NCBI GenBank assembly: GCA_963752505.1
Contig: CAVVYM010000008.1
Span: 119,659 to 183,658 of the forward strand
DNA length: 64,000 bases
Direction: 5' to 3'
Origin: JACJWR01 sp963752505
Lineage (GTDB): Bacteria; Actinomycetota; Actinomycetes; S36-B12; UBA10799
Made by a program: the position numbers and the translations under genes. A model generated the notes under the pieces. The model worked only from the letters and a program-made list of their open reading frames with translations, made no database searches and had not been told where the DNA came from. Within the stretch, counting starts at the first letter, position 1. Every line of letters begins with the position of its first letter. Of the stretch, positions 40,504 to 50,104 are shown in pieces.

Positions 40504-41874
40504 CTACACCCGGGTGCGCAACGCGCGAGCCATGTAGGGCCGCGGCCGGGCACTCCAGTAGCGCTGCAGCCGATTGCGCAGCACCGGTAGGTGAGCACGC
40601 ACGCCACCCTCCAGCTCCGATCGGGGAGTGAGCCGGATCAACTCCCGGACGACAGTTTCGCGGGCATCCAGCTCCTCGTAGGTGGGCGCCCAGACGCACG
40701 CCCCCCATGGCTTGGCGATCAAATCCAGCGTCGGCGCCACAACATCTCCGACGGCGGGGGCTTTGACCCAGAAGAGGAATCCCGGCAGCTGCTCGACGGC
40801 CGCGACACCCTCCACCCTGCCGACGACCATGTGGGATTCGGACACCCCGTTGACCTGTGCCACTGGGTGCGCGTCCGCCCGCTCCCAGTCGAGTTCGAGT
40901 GGCGGCCGAGGCGCATCGGTGACGTAGTCGTGGATGGCGGCGTCGATGAGATCGACCCGGGGACCGTGTTGCCACTGATCGGCGAGAACAAGCAGATCCC
41001 CGCAGAGTCGGGCACCCACCTCGATCAGGCACGGACCCCGCGCATCGATCTTCGCCTCAAGATGGAACGGACTACGCCGCAATCCGATCGTGCGCATGAC
41101 ATCCACGGCATAGTCGTGAAGTGCTCGAAACTCGCCGGCGGTGCTCGGCAGCGTGCGGGCACTCAGCTCGACATTCTCCTTGCCGTTGACCTCGCCTCTG
41201 TCGTACCGACCGATCATCGTGACCACAGGAGTGCCCGCGGCATCAATCTGGCCGTTCACCCAGTACTCTTCCCCGCCGATGAACTCCTCGGCGAGGATGC
41301 CACCGCCGACCTCGGCGAAGTAGTTCGCCAACTGGTCGTCGCTGACGTCGTCATCGAAAAAGGCCACTCCCCTGTTGCCCGAGCCGTCGTCGGGCTTGAG
41401 CACGAAGCGATTGACCCCAGTCGTCGCTATCCATCGGCGCACATCCGCCGGCCCCGCGACCGCCGCGGTTTGGTTCAGGCGCAGATCCGACGCCCGCTCA
41501 ACCAGCCTCCGCTTGAGGGAACCCTTGCTGGCAAACAACCTCAAGACCTGCGGCTGCGACCAACTCAGGTCCAGGAGTTCAGCCAGCCGAGCGAGTGGCC
41601 ACACCGCGCCTTCGTCGTGCGGCAGCACGGCCACCACCGAGTGCCGCTCGCGAAGCATCGGGGCGAGCGCCTCAATGCCCGCTTCCGGAATCATGTAGTT
41701 GGCCGAGACCGCGCTAGAACGCAGCACCCGCGAACGCGGTTCGAGCACCAGCCGGGAGCGCCAGCGGCGGTGAAGCGCCACGGTGCGGATGCCGTAGTCG
41801 CGGAAAAGTCGAGAGATGTAGAGCTCCGCGTACGGCTGGTAGGGGTCGATGAGCAGCGCCTCGGGGGCCCTCAC
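40504..41874 (-). CDS. ATP-grasp ligase (L-amino-acid-ligase-like)
   Basis: A 456-residue ATP-grasp enzyme that should activate a carboxylate as acyl-phosphate and join it to an amine. The preATP domain starts PEALLIDPYQPYAELYISRL; the ATP-grasp core has NRFVLKPDDGSGNRGVAFFD (lysine and glycine-rich loop), ILAEEFIGGEEYWVNGQIDA, and the metal/ATP site FHLEAKIDARGPCLIEVGAR with the terminal LCGDLL. This resembles BacD/YwfE-type dipeptide ligases. GTG start with AGGAG 6 nt upstream. Same direction as the flippase and 38 nt downstream of it. Confidence 0.85.
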   Translation of the reverse strand: MRAPEALLIDPYQPYAELYISRLFRDYGIRTVALHRRWRSRLVLEPRSRVLRSSAVSANYMIPEAGIEALAPMLRERHSVVAVLPHDEGAVWPLARLAELLDLSWSQPQVLRLFASKGSLKRRLVERASDLRLNQTAAVAGPADVRRWIATTGVNRFVLKPDDGSGNRGVAFFDDDVSDDQLANYFAEVGGGILAEEFIGGEEYWVNGQIDAAGTPVVTMIGRYDRGEVNGKENVELSARTLPSTAGEFRALHDYAVDVMRTIGLRRSPFHLEAKIDARGPCLIEVGARLCGDLLVLADQWQHGPRVDLIDAAIHDYVTDAPRPPLELDWERADAHPVAQVNGVSESHMVVGRVEGVAAVEQLPGFLFWVKAPAVGDVVAPTLDLIAKPWGACVWAPTYEELDARETVVRELIRLTPRSELEGGVRAHLPVLRNRLQRYWSARPRPYMARALRTRV

Positions 41875-41911
41875 GGGTTCTCCTGTCCGGCCGGGATTGG
41901 GGGGCCTAAGA

Positions 41912-43360
41912 CTATCGCTTGAGGATCGAGGAGACCCGGCCCAGCGTGCCGGGGTCAAGCCACTTGGCGAAGAGCCACCAGCTACCCGCGTACACGGGGA
42001 CCGACAGCCCGACCGCCAGCCAGAAGTTCGGCGTGAGGTAGGCAACCGGTGCCATCACCACGCAGGCCAGCAGTGCCGGCATCAAGCTGGTGCCCATTCG
42101 CGGGCGACCGTCGTGTCGCGCCAACCGCCACCAGAGCAGAGAAGCCTGAACTAGGAAGGCCACCGACATCGAGATGCCGGCACCCACGGCACCGTAGGCG
42201 TCTACCAGTGGCCAGACGATCGTGAACTTGACGGCCAACGTGACCCCTGCCACTACCGCCACGTCGCGGCTGTAGTGGCGCACGAGCAAAGTGGTGGTGA
42301 GCGTGCTCAACGTGACCCAGGCCAGCAGCCCCACCGACAACGCTGCCGCGGCAGTGCCACCAACCGCGAATTCCGGGCCAAACACGACCGCCATGATGTC
42401 GCCACCGCGCAGTGCCAAAGCCGCGGCAACGGGAAAGTAGAAGACAGCGTCGGTGGCCAGCACCGTGCGCACCACCTCGCCGGCGCGACGATTGCTCTTG
42501 GCATAGAGCAGTTCCGGGATCGCGGATCGGATGAGCGAGTCAGAGATGAACAGGCTGGTTTCCACCAGTTTGAAGGCCGCGGCGAAGTAGCCGACCGCGT
42601 CCGCGTCCTTGCGCCGTTCCAGTGCCACGATGTCCAACCGCGCCGTCTGCATATTCATGGTGTTGGCGAGGCCTGGCAGAACAGACTTCCGCAGCACTGC
42701 CACGGTCGAGTCCCAGTGGAGTTTGCGCGGCGATGGCCCGATGCCGATCCGCGTGATGATCACCACCAGGGCGACGGCCCCCATGGTGGTGCCGAACAGG
42801 AAGGCGAATCCCATGGCCAGCACCCCATAGCCGAGCAGCAGCATCGAAATCGAGGCAACCGCTGTGACTACCCGCTGGATGATGATCACAACCGCCGGCC
42901 CTCGCTGCCGATCAACTGTCGAAGCCGCGGCTCGCATGCCAGTCGACAGGTTGTCGATGCTCAGGGCGAGGGTCATGACCACCACCAGCCCACGGGCATC
43001 CGGATTCGACAGGGGCATGAACGTCACCACGGTCACGCCGATGACGCCGATCAGAATCCGCACGGTGATGCTGGACGTGAGATAGTCCGCGACTCGGGTG
43101 CGGTTGCGCTCGCCGAGTTGGATCAAGGCCATGTCGAAACCGAACATGCCGAACGACGCCACGATCGCGCCCAGCGCCATGGCCCAGGAGTACTCACCGA
43201 AGCCGGCTGGCCCGAGTAGCCGGGAGGCCACCGCGAACATTCCGAACGAGGCCAATTTGCCGACGATTTCGGAGACCGCGAAGATCAACGCGGTCCGCGA
43301 CCGGTATCCGGCCGACCTCTGACCGGGGATGACCTCATCGCCTGGCGGCTGCTCGGCCAC
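41912..43360 (-). CDS. Wzx/MATE-like polysaccharide flippase
   Basis: A 482-residue membrane protein with about 12-14 hydrophobic segments, starting RTALIFAVSEIVGKLASFGM and with FGEYSWAMALGAIVASFGMF, the polysaccharide-biosynthesis-protein signature of the MOP superfamily. It should flip a lipid-linked glycan or similar product across the membrane. No glycosyltransferase genes are nearby; the immediate partners are two ATP-grasp ligases, so the cargo could be an amino-acid-decorated or peptidic lipid-linked compound. The role is inferred. Confidence 0.85.
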   Translation of the reverse strand: MAEQPPGDEVIPGQRSAGYRSRTALIFAVSEIVGKLASFGMFAVASRLLGPAGFGEYSWAMALGAIVASFGMFGFDMALIQLGERNRTRVADYLTSSITVRILIGVIGVTVVTFMPLSNPDARGLVVVMTLALSIDNLSTGMRAAASTVDRQRGPAVVIIIQRVVTAVASISMLLLGYGVLAMGFAFLFGTTMGAVALVVIITRIGIGPSPRKLHWDSTVAVLRKSVLPGLANTMNMQTARLDIVALERRKDADAVGYFAAAFKLVETSLFISDSLIRSAIPELLYAKSNRRAGEVVRTVLATDAVFYFPVAAALALRGGDIMAVVFGPEFAVGGTAAAALSVGLLAWVTLSTLTTTLLVRHYSRDVAVVAGVTLAVKFTIVWPLVDAYGAVGAGISMSVAFLVQASLLWWRLARHDGRPRMGTSLMPALLACVVMAPVAYLTPNFWLAVGLSVPVYAGSWWLFAKWLDPGTLGRVSSILKR

Positions 43361-43453
43361 GGTTCACCCCTTCACCATCAATGTCGCGGCACCACGCTAG
43401 CGCACGTGCTGGGTCGCCTCCGGTGCCATACTCCGGCCATGAGGTTCACATAG

Positions 43454-44581
43454 ATGGCGACAATCGCGTTCGCTCAGGATGAGTACTCGCAACCCATGAT
43501 TGACTTCGCCGCTGCGTTGGAGCACCGCGGTCATCGCACTGTGCGGTTGCTGGCCGATTCCGTGGACGACGTGTTCGGCAACCCTTCCCGCGTGCGCTGG
43601 GAGAATCTCAGTGCCCGCACGGTCCCCGAAGCGACGCTGCCCAGCGGGCCGCTCACCGGACTGGGCTGGTCGGTGCTGGCGGAGGAGGCTCCGCTCGACA
43701 TCCAGGCGACTGAGTCGTCGGCAACCTGGCTTTCACTGGAACACCATGACGACCAGCTGGGCGTCCGAAAGGTAGCGGCGATCCCCGACCGCGACGTGAT
43801 CGACAAACTCGCGCTGACACGATTCCTGGACGACCGCGGAATCGCAGTTCCGCGCACCTGGGATCAGGTGGACGACGTGCCGCCGACCAGCGAGGTGCCG
43901 CTGCTCTTCAAGTTGCGCGATTCCGGCGGCGGTCGCGGCGTGCATCTGTGTCGCGACGCGACCGAACTGCGGCGGTGGGTCGACGAGTACGGCGAGGACA
44001 CCCCCTACCTCGTGCAGGAGTTCTACCGCGGCGTCCCGGTGATCGCTGCGGGTGTCGCGGCCGCCGGCGAGGTGATCCAGGGCATCACCTACACCAACCT
44101 CATCGATCCGGTGAAGCCTTTCGGTTTCGGCTACGGCCTCACCGTCACCGACGACCCCGACCTGGTGGCCTACACCGCCCGGGTGATCAGCACCTTGGGC
44201 ATCAGCGGCCCCTTCGCGATGGATGCGGTGCGGAATGCGGCTGGCCACCCTCTCCTGGTGGACCTCAACATTCGCATCTGGGGCAGCTGGCTGCAGTGCC
44301 AGGCCGCCGGCTTGGACGTCCTGGGCTCCTACGAGCACGCCCTGGGGCTCGGTCCGCGGCCGACCGAACCACGACTAGTTGTCGGCTCCTTCCACTCAGC
44401 CCTCCGTACACCTCCCCTGGCAGTCTCGAGCCTGCCGGCGAGAACGCGCTGGCTCGCCGCGGAACTACGCATCATCGCCGACCGGGCGCCATGGATGGGC
44501 AAACCCTGGACCCGGCTCGCACGTCGCCGCGCGCTGGGCTGGGCCGGCAAGGGAAAGCCGCTCCCCACGGTCGGCGACTGA
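43454..44581 (+). CDS. ATP-grasp domain ligase
   Basis: A 375-residue ATP-grasp protein unlike the one at 40504. Core motifs: PLLFKLRDSGGGRGVHLCRD (lysine and Gly-rich loop), PYLVQEFYRGVPVIAAGVAA, GPFAMDAVRNAAGHPLLVDL and the end motif DLNIRIWGSWLQC with the N-x-R metal residues. The C-terminus is basic (RLARRRALGWAGKGK). Its ATG is preceded by a four-codon open frame ATGAGGTTCACATAG whose GAGG acts as SD. It is divergent from the flippase (93-nt spacer) and 28 nt before the monooxygenase. Substrate unknown. Confidence 0.8.
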   Translation: MATIAFAQDEYSQPMIDFAAALEHRGHRTVRLLADSVDDVFGNPSRVRWENLSARTVPEATLPSGPLTGLGWSVLAEEAPLDIQATESSATWLSLEHHDDQLGVRKVAAIPDRDVIDKLALTRFLDDRGIAVPRTWDQVDDVPPTSEVPLLFKLRDSGGGRGVHLCRDATELRRWVDEYGEDTPYLVQEFYRGVPVIAAGVAAAGEVIQGITYTNLIDPVKPFGFGYGLTVTDDPDLVAYTARVISTLGISGPFAMDAVRNAAGHPLLVDLNIRIWGSWLQCQAAGLDVLGSYEHALGLGPRPTEPRLVVGSFHSALRTPPLAVSSLPARTRWLAAELRIIADRAPWMGKPWTRLARRRALGWAGKGKPLPTVGD

Positions 44582-44609
44582 AAACCTGCGTACGATCGGG
44601 TTCGTGGGC

Positions 44610-46067
44610 ATGGACTTCGGGGCCGGTTGCGATGTCGGGGTCCTGATCGTGGGCGCTGGCCTCTCGGGCGTCGGGATGGCATGCCATCTCGAACGCAGCC
44701 TGCCGGAGGTTTCCTACGCGATCGTCGAGGCCCGCGACGAGCTCGGTGGCACCTGGGACCTTTTTCGCTACCCGGGCGTGCGGTCGGACTCCGACATGTA
44801 CACCCTCGGCTACCGCTTTCGACCCTGGCCCCAGCCCTATGCACTGGCCGACGGACCCGCCATCTTGACGTACATCCGGGATACCGCGGAGGACTTCGGC
44901 GTCAGCGAGAAGATCCGCTTCGGACAACGCGTGATCGCTGCCGATTGGTCATCGGCGGAGGCCTGCTGGTCGGTGACGCTGGCGGACACCGCCACCGGCG
45001 ACCACTCGCAGATCACCTGCCGATTCCTCTTCTCGGCAACTGGCTACTACGACTACGAGGCCGGGTATACGCCCGAGTTCAAGGGCCGCGGTGACTTCCG
45101 GGGGCAGGTGGTGCACCCCCAGGAATGGCCGGCCGACCTCGACTACGCGGGCCGACGAATCGTCGTGATAGGCAGCGGCGCCACAGCCGTCACGTTGGTG
45201 CCGGCCCTGGCGGCGACGGCAGCCGAGGTGACCATGCTGCAGCGCACCCCCACCTACATCGCTTCGTTGCCGCGGCGCGACAGGTCTGACGCCCTGCTGC
45301 AACGGCTGCTGCCGCAGCCAGCCGCCTATCGGGCGATCCGCCGGAAACACATCCTCGGCTCGGCTCTGAGCTACCAGTTGGCCCGGCGGGCTCCCAGACT
45401 GATGAAGGCGATGCTGCGCTCCGGCGCCAAGGCTCGCCTTCCAGCCGGCTACCCGGTGGACACCCACTTCGCGCCGCCTTACGAGCCATGGGATCAACGC
45501 CTGTGCCTCGCCCCCGACGGCGACTTCTACTCAGCGATTGCAGCTGGGCGGGCACAGGTGGTGACAGACACCATCGACAAGTTCACCGCAACCGGGATTC
45601 TGCTGGCTTCCGGCCGGGAACTCGCGGCGGACATCATCGTCACAGCCACCGGACTCAACATCCTGGTCTTGGGAGGGATGACGCTGTCGATCGATACGGT
45701 GCCCTTGGCTGCGGCCGACGCGATCGGCTACAAAGGCGCGATGTTCTGCGACGTACCCAACTTCGCCGTAGCACTGGGGTACACGAACGCCTCCTGGACC
45801 CTCAAATGCGACCTCATCTCGGAGTTCGCGTGCCGAGTCATCGCGTACATGATCGGAAACGGATACCGAAGCGCGACGCCGCGGCGCCCGCCGCCCGAGT
45901 TGCCCACACGCCCATTCATGGACCTCGACTCCGGCTACCTGCGGCGGGCAACCGACCAACTCCCCCGGCAGGTCGATGTCGATCCGTGGCGGCTACACCA
46001 GAACTACCTTCGTGACGTCCGGGCCTTCCGAGCCGATCTGGCCAGCGCCGGTCTGGACTTCGAGTAG
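44610..46067 (+). CDS. Flavin monooxygenase, Baeyer-Villiger type
   Basis: A 485-residue FAD/NADPH enzyme expected to insert oxygen next to a ketone. It has the FAD motif GAGLSGVGMACHL, GGTWDLFRYPGVRSDSDMYT, the BVMO fingerprint FRGQVVHPQEW (F-x-G-x3-H-x3-W, perfect), and the NADPH motif VVIGSGATAVTL followed by LQRTPTYI. The ATG at 44610 or a GTG two codons earlier may start it. It follows the ATP-grasp gene closely in the same direction, so co-transcription is likely. Confidence 0.88.
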   Translation: MDFGAGCDVGVLIVGAGLSGVGMACHLERSLPEVSYAIVEARDELGGTWDLFRYPGVRSDSDMYTLGYRFRPWPQPYALADGPAILTYIRDTAEDFGVSEKIRFGQRVIAADWSSAEACWSVTLADTATGDHSQITCRFLFSATGYYDYEAGYTPEFKGRGDFRGQVVHPQEWPADLDYAGRRIVVIGSGATAVTLVPALAATAAEVTMLQRTPTYIASLPRRDRSDALLQRLLPQPAAYRAIRRKHILGSALSYQLARRAPRLMKAMLRSGAKARLPAGYPVDTHFAPPYEPWDQRLCLAPDGDFYSAIAAGRAQVVTDTIDKFTATGILLASGRELAADIIVTATGLNILVLGGMTLSIDTVPLAAADAIGYKGAMFCDVPNFAVALGYTNASWTLKCDLISEFACRVIAYMIGNGYRSATPRRPPPELPTRPFMDLDSGYLRRATDQLPRQVDVDPWRLHQNYLRDVRAFRADLASAGLDFE

Positions 46068-46172
46068 CGTCGCCAACCGCAGCCACCAGGATCGAGGGCA
46101 GACGGCCTGGCAATGGTGGCGACTCGGCACACGACTGCGCGTCGAGCCACTCCGCTGGGCCAAGATGAACAC

Positions 46173-47933
46173 ATGGTGACGAGTCGCCCGACGCGTGCGG
46201 GTCGGGCGGGCACGACGGCCCATGGGCTCTCACGGGCGCTGCCCACAGTTCCCGGAATCACGACGCTCCGACACTACCGTCGGCGGTGGCTGCGCGGCGA
46301 CATCGTGGCTGGCATCACGGTGACTGCCTACCTCGTTCCACAGGTGATGGCCTACGCGACGGTCGCAGGCCTGCCGCCGATCGTCGGCCTGTGGACCATG
46401 ATCCCGGTGCTCGCGGTCTACGCGGTGTTCGGATCTTCCCGGGTGATGAGTGTGGGACCGGAATCGACCACGGCGCTGATGTCCGCGGCCACCGTCGGAC
46501 CGCTGGCCGGTGGCGATCCGGGGCGCTATGCGACGTTATCCACCGCACTTGCGGTGACCGTGGGCCTGCTGGCGCTGTTGGCCTGGGTTGCGCGGCTGGG
46601 ATTTGTTGCCGACCTGCTCTCCCGACCCGTTCTGGTGGGCTACATGGCCGGGGTCGCCGTGCTGATGGTGGTCGGCCAACTGTCGAAATTGACCGGTGTC
46701 GACGTGGAAGGCAAAGGCTTCATGGCCGAGTTCTCGTCCTTCCTGTCCGGAGTGTCCGAGGTCGACCCGGCGACGGTCGCACTGGCGACGGTGGTGTTGG
46801 TGTTCCTCTTCGGGGTCTCATGGCGTTGGCCGCGGGCGCCGACGCCATTGATCGCGGTACTCCTCGCCACCGCTGCAGTCGTCGCCTTCGGGTTGGAGGA
46901 CTACGGCATCCAAGTGGCAGGCGCGTTTTCGCCAACACCGCCTGACCCGGGGTTGCCGACCTTGAGCGACATCTCGCTGCTGGTGTTGCCGGCCATCGGT
47001 GTGCTGCTGGTGGGCTACACCGACGTGGTGCTCACGGCCCGCGCGTTCGCCGCCCGGACCGGGGGAACCGTGGACTCGAACCAGGAACTCTTCGCACTGG
47101 GGACGTCTAACGTGGCAGCCGGGATGATCGGCGGCTTCACGATCAGCAGCAGCGGAAGTCGCACTGCGCTGGCCCTGGCCGCCGGAGCGCGCACCCAGCT
47201 GTATTCGCTGGTGGCATTGGTCAGCGTGCTCGCCGTCATCTTCTTCCTGGGTACGGTCTTGGCCAAGTTCCCCACCGCCGCCCTGGGCGCAATCGTCGTC
47301 TACGCGGCCACGAAACTGATCGACGTGCCGGGCTTCCGTGCGCTGTGGCGCTTTCGGTGGTCCGAGTTCGTGCTGGCGCTGGCGGCCCTCACGTCAGTGC
47401 TGATCTTCGGAATCCTGATCGGTGTCGCCTTGGCTGTGGGACTCTCCGTGGCGGACATGCTCAGGCGCGTTGCCCGACCGCACGATGCTGTCGTCGGTTT
47501 TGTGCCCGGATTGGCCGGCATGCACGATGTCGATGACTACCCCGAGGCCGTCACCGTTCCCGGCCTGGTCGTCTATCGCTACGACTCGCCCCTGTTCTTC
47601 GCCAACGCGGAGGACTTTCAGACCAAGGCATTGGATTCCGTGAAGCAGTGGCAGCGGACGGGGCCGGTCTATTGGCTGTTGCTCAACATGGAGGCCAACG
47701 TCGAGGTTGATTTCACCGCCATGGATGCTCTCGCGGCGCTGCATGCCGAACTCACCAATCGCGGTATCGAACTGGCTCTCACCCGGGTGAAGCACGACCT
47801 GTGGTTGCCGCTCGACCGGGCCGGGCTGGTCGATTCCATCGGCGAAGATCGGATCTACCCCACCTTGCCGGTGGCAGTTGCCGACTACCGGCGCTGGCAC
47901 GATGCCGAGGGCCTGCCAGAAGACCTATCGTGA
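46173..47933 (+). CDS. SulP-family anion transporter with STAS domain
   Basis: A 586-residue SLC26/SulP protein, transporting sulfate, bicarbonate or another anion. Motifs: DIVAGITVTAYLVPQVMAYA (first helices), GSSRVMSVGPESTTALMSAA, and the QELFALGTSNVAAGMIGGFT block; 12 or so helices. The C-terminal STAS domain follows from VVYRYDSPLFFANAEDFQTK through YWLLLNMEANVEVDFTAMDA. The ATG at 46173 is preferred over one 20 codons earlier because the family core starts soon after. Ion specificity is not readable. Confidence 0.88.
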   Translation: MVTSRPTRAGRAGTTAHGLSRALPTVPGITTLRHYRRRWLRGDIVAGITVTAYLVPQVMAYATVAGLPPIVGLWTMIPVLAVYAVFGSSRVMSVGPESTTALMSAATVGPLAGGDPGRYATLSTALAVTVGLLALLAWVARLGFVADLLSRPVLVGYMAGVAVLMVVGQLSKLTGVDVEGKGFMAEFSSFLSGVSEVDPATVALATVVLVFLFGVSWRWPRAPTPLIAVLLATAAVVAFGLEDYGIQVAGAFSPTPPDPGLPTLSDISLLVLPAIGVLLVGYTDVVLTARAFAARTGGTVDSNQELFALGTSNVAAGMIGGFTISSSGSRTALALAAGARTQLYSLVALVSVLAVIFFLGTVLAKFPTAALGAIVVYAATKLIDVPGFRALWRFRWSEFVLALAALTSVLIFGILIGVALAVGLSVADMLRRVARPHDAVVGFVPGLAGMHDVDDYPEAVTVPGLVVYRYDSPLFFANAEDFQTKALDSVKQWQRTGPVYWLLLNMEANVEVDFTAMDALAALHAELTNRGIELALTRVKHDLWLPLDRAGLVDSIGEDRIYPTLPVAVADYRRWHDAEGLPEDLS

Positions 47934-47937
47934 AAAC

Positions 47938-48387
47938 ATGAGCGAATCCCTCGATCCCATCGCCGTCACCGCAATGGTCCACAGCGCGATCCCGGCCCTA
48001 GGACGACTCGGGCTGGAAGTCGTGGCGATGTCGGCCGGCAACGTGGAATTGCGGATGCCGCTGGAGCCCAACAAGAACCACATCGGAACCATGTACGCCG
48101 GCGCCTTGATGTCGCTTGCAGAGGTACCCGGCGGGCTGCTGCCGTTGGGCATGCCGGAACTCGGCGTGGTGCCGATAGTCACCAACTTCGAAGTCGAGTT
48201 CCTCCGCCCGGCGCGCACCGATGCCATGCTGCACGCCGCGATCCCAGCCGACCAACTGCGGCAACTGGCGCGGCAGGCGCACGACGAAGGCAAGGCCGAG
48301 TTCATCCTCGAGACAGAGGCGCTCGACGCGCACGGCAACGTCCTCCTGCGCTGCACAGGCACCTACCAGTTGCGCCCCGCCGGGTGA
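47938..48387 (+). CDS. Hotdog-fold thioesterase (PaaI/DUF4442-like)
   Basis: A 149-residue single hotdog domain. Visible is PLEPNKNHIGTMYAGALMSL with the N/H-G motif region and a following helix AEVPGGLLPLGM, then strands VVPIVTNFEVEFLRPARTDA. It is similar to PaaI or YiiD C-terminal thioesterases acting on acyl-CoA. The ATG lies 4 nt after the SulP stop, so the two are probably co-transcribed. Substrate unknown. Confidence 0.78.
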   Translation: MSESLDPIAVTAMVHSAIPALGRLGLEVVAMSAGNVELRMPLEPNKNHIGTMYAGALMSLAEVPGGLLPLGMPELGVVPIVTNFEVEFLRPARTDAMLHAAIPADQLRQLARQAHDEGKAEFILETEALDAHGNVLLRCTGTYQLRPAG

Positions 48388-48533
48388 CGCCGCCTCATCG
48401 GCCTTCTCGAGACTGCGAGCAGCCGGCGGTTGCCCAGGATCGGCTTCGGCACGCCAATCGCAGAGCAACATGGAGGACGGATGCGTAACGTGACGATGAG
48501 AGGTGAACTGCACCGTCTGCGAAAGGTAGCGCC

Positions 48534-50021
48534 ATGCTCGAAGTAGCCGAGGTTGGCAACAAGATCAGCAAAGCCGACTACAAGGCAGCCGTGCCCGACC
48601 TTCGGTTGGACCTGGTCAACGCGCAGTACGACCTGCGCGACGCCGACTTCCCCGTCGTCATCTGGATCGCCGGCGACGACCACGTCGCCGCGAACCAAAT
48701 GGTCAATCGACTCAACGAATGGATGGATGCCCGGTTCGTCGACACGAGGGTATTCGCCGACGTCGGGCAGGAGGAAGCCGCGCGCCCGCAACTCTGGCGG
48801 CTGTGGCGCTCCCTTCCACCCAAGGGCCGAATGGCGATCTTTGCCGGCGGTTTGATGCGCGCCGCCTTGATGCGGGCGAACGGCGACCTCGATGACAGCA
48901 GCTTCGACTACTGGACCCGTCACCTCGCGACGATGCAAGACAATCTCATCGCCGATGGCGCCCTGGTGCTCAAGTTCTTCCTCCACACGCCAGCCAAGGA
49001 GCAACAAAAGCGCCTGCGCAAAGCCGAGCAGGACCCCGAGGACGGCTGGTGGGTTGACCAACGCGATTGGGCGCAACTGGAAGGCTTGGGCCCGGCTCTC
49101 CCCTACGCCGAACGCATCCTGCAGTCCACCAGCGCGCCCGGCGCACCGTGGACCATCGTCGAATCGACCAACGCGCGCTACCGCGACCTGACCGTGGCGC
49201 GGACGATTCTCGCGGCGCTCAAAGCCCGCCTCGAGGATCCGCAGGACGGTGGCCGTTCGATCTCCAACTCACTCTTCGGCGACTTCGACGAAGCCAGCGT
49301 GCTGTCCGGCGTCGACCTGTCCAAACACCTCGACCGCGACGAGTACCGTGCCAAGCTGGCCAAGCAGCAGGCGAAACTCCACCGCCTCGCGATCGAGGCC
49401 CGCGAGCGGGGGGTAGGAATGGTGCTCGCCTTCGAGGGCTGGGATGCGGGTGGCAAGGGGGGCGTGATCCGCCGCGTGACCACGGCACTCGAGGCCGGCG
49501 ACTACCGCGTGGTTCCCACGGCAGCCCCCACCGAGGAGGAGCTGCGCTACCAGTACCTGTGGCGCTTCTGGCGTGACATCCCTGCGGCCGGCAAATTCGT
49601 GATCTTCGACCGAACCTGGTACGGCCGGGTTCTGGTGGAGCGAATCGAAGGGTTCGCCACCCCTGCGGAATGGCAGCGGGCCTACGACGAGATCAACGAC
49701 TTCGAGTCGCAATTGGTCGAGCGCGGCTACTTCGTGGCCAAGTTCTGGCTGCACATCTCCCCGGAGGAGCAGCTGGCACGGTTCAAAGCACGCGAGGACA
49801 CACCGTACAAGCAGCACAAGATCACCGACGAGGACTACCGCAACAGAGAGAAGTGGGACGACTACGTCACAGCAGTCGACCAGATGCTGTTGCGCACCAC
49901 CACCGATGGCGCCCGCTGGCACGTGATCCCTGCCAACGACAAGCGCTACGCCAGGGTTGCGGTGCTCAAGGAAATCAACAAGGGCCTCGCCCGGGTGCTC
50001 AAAGCATCGGCCGCCGACTAG
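48534..50021 (+). CDS. pap: Polyphosphate:AMP phosphotransferase (two-domain, class II PPK2)
   Basis: Transfers phosphate from polyphosphate to AMP to give ADP. The 495-residue protein has two fused PPK2 domains. The second (from about residue 270) has intact Walker A EGWDAGGKGG, Walker B FDRTWYGRVLVERIEG and the lid REDTPYKQHKITDEDYRNRE, so it is catalytic. The first has a degenerate loop (IAGDDHVAAN) and is probably structural, as known for class II PPK2. ATG start; a GAAAGG lies about 10 nt upstream. Confidence 0.9.
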   Translation: MLEVAEVGNKISKADYKAAVPDLRLDLVNAQYDLRDADFPVVIWIAGDDHVAANQMVNRLNEWMDARFVDTRVFADVGQEEAARPQLWRLWRSLPPKGRMAIFAGGLMRAALMRANGDLDDSSFDYWTRHLATMQDNLIADGALVLKFFLHTPAKEQQKRLRKAEQDPEDGWWVDQRDWAQLEGLGPALPYAERILQSTSAPGAPWTIVESTNARYRDLTVARTILAALKARLEDPQDGGRSISNSLFGDFDEASVLSGVDLSKHLDRDEYRAKLAKQQAKLHRLAIEARERGVGMVLAFEGWDAGGKGGVIRRVTTALEAGDYRVVPTAAPTEEELRYQYLWRFWRDIPAAGKFVIFDRTWYGRVLVERIEGFATPAEWQRAYDEINDFESQLVERGYFVAKFWLHISPEEQLARFKAREDTPYKQHKITDEDYRNREKWDDYVTAVDQMLLRTTTDGARWHVIPANDKRYARVAVLKEINKGLARVLKASAAD

Positions 50022-50104
50022 CCCGGCTCCACGAAAACAACGAGTGGATTCGTTCTGCTGCCAAACGCGACATCGCCGGGCCGGGGGCAATAGAGTCCGA
50101 ACCT

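Noticed and set aside
42275..43219. A 314-codon plus-strand frame opposite the flippase
   Set aside because: His/Gln/Arg-rich antisense composition, no start signal, and the minus-strand frame is a clear 12-helix membrane protein.
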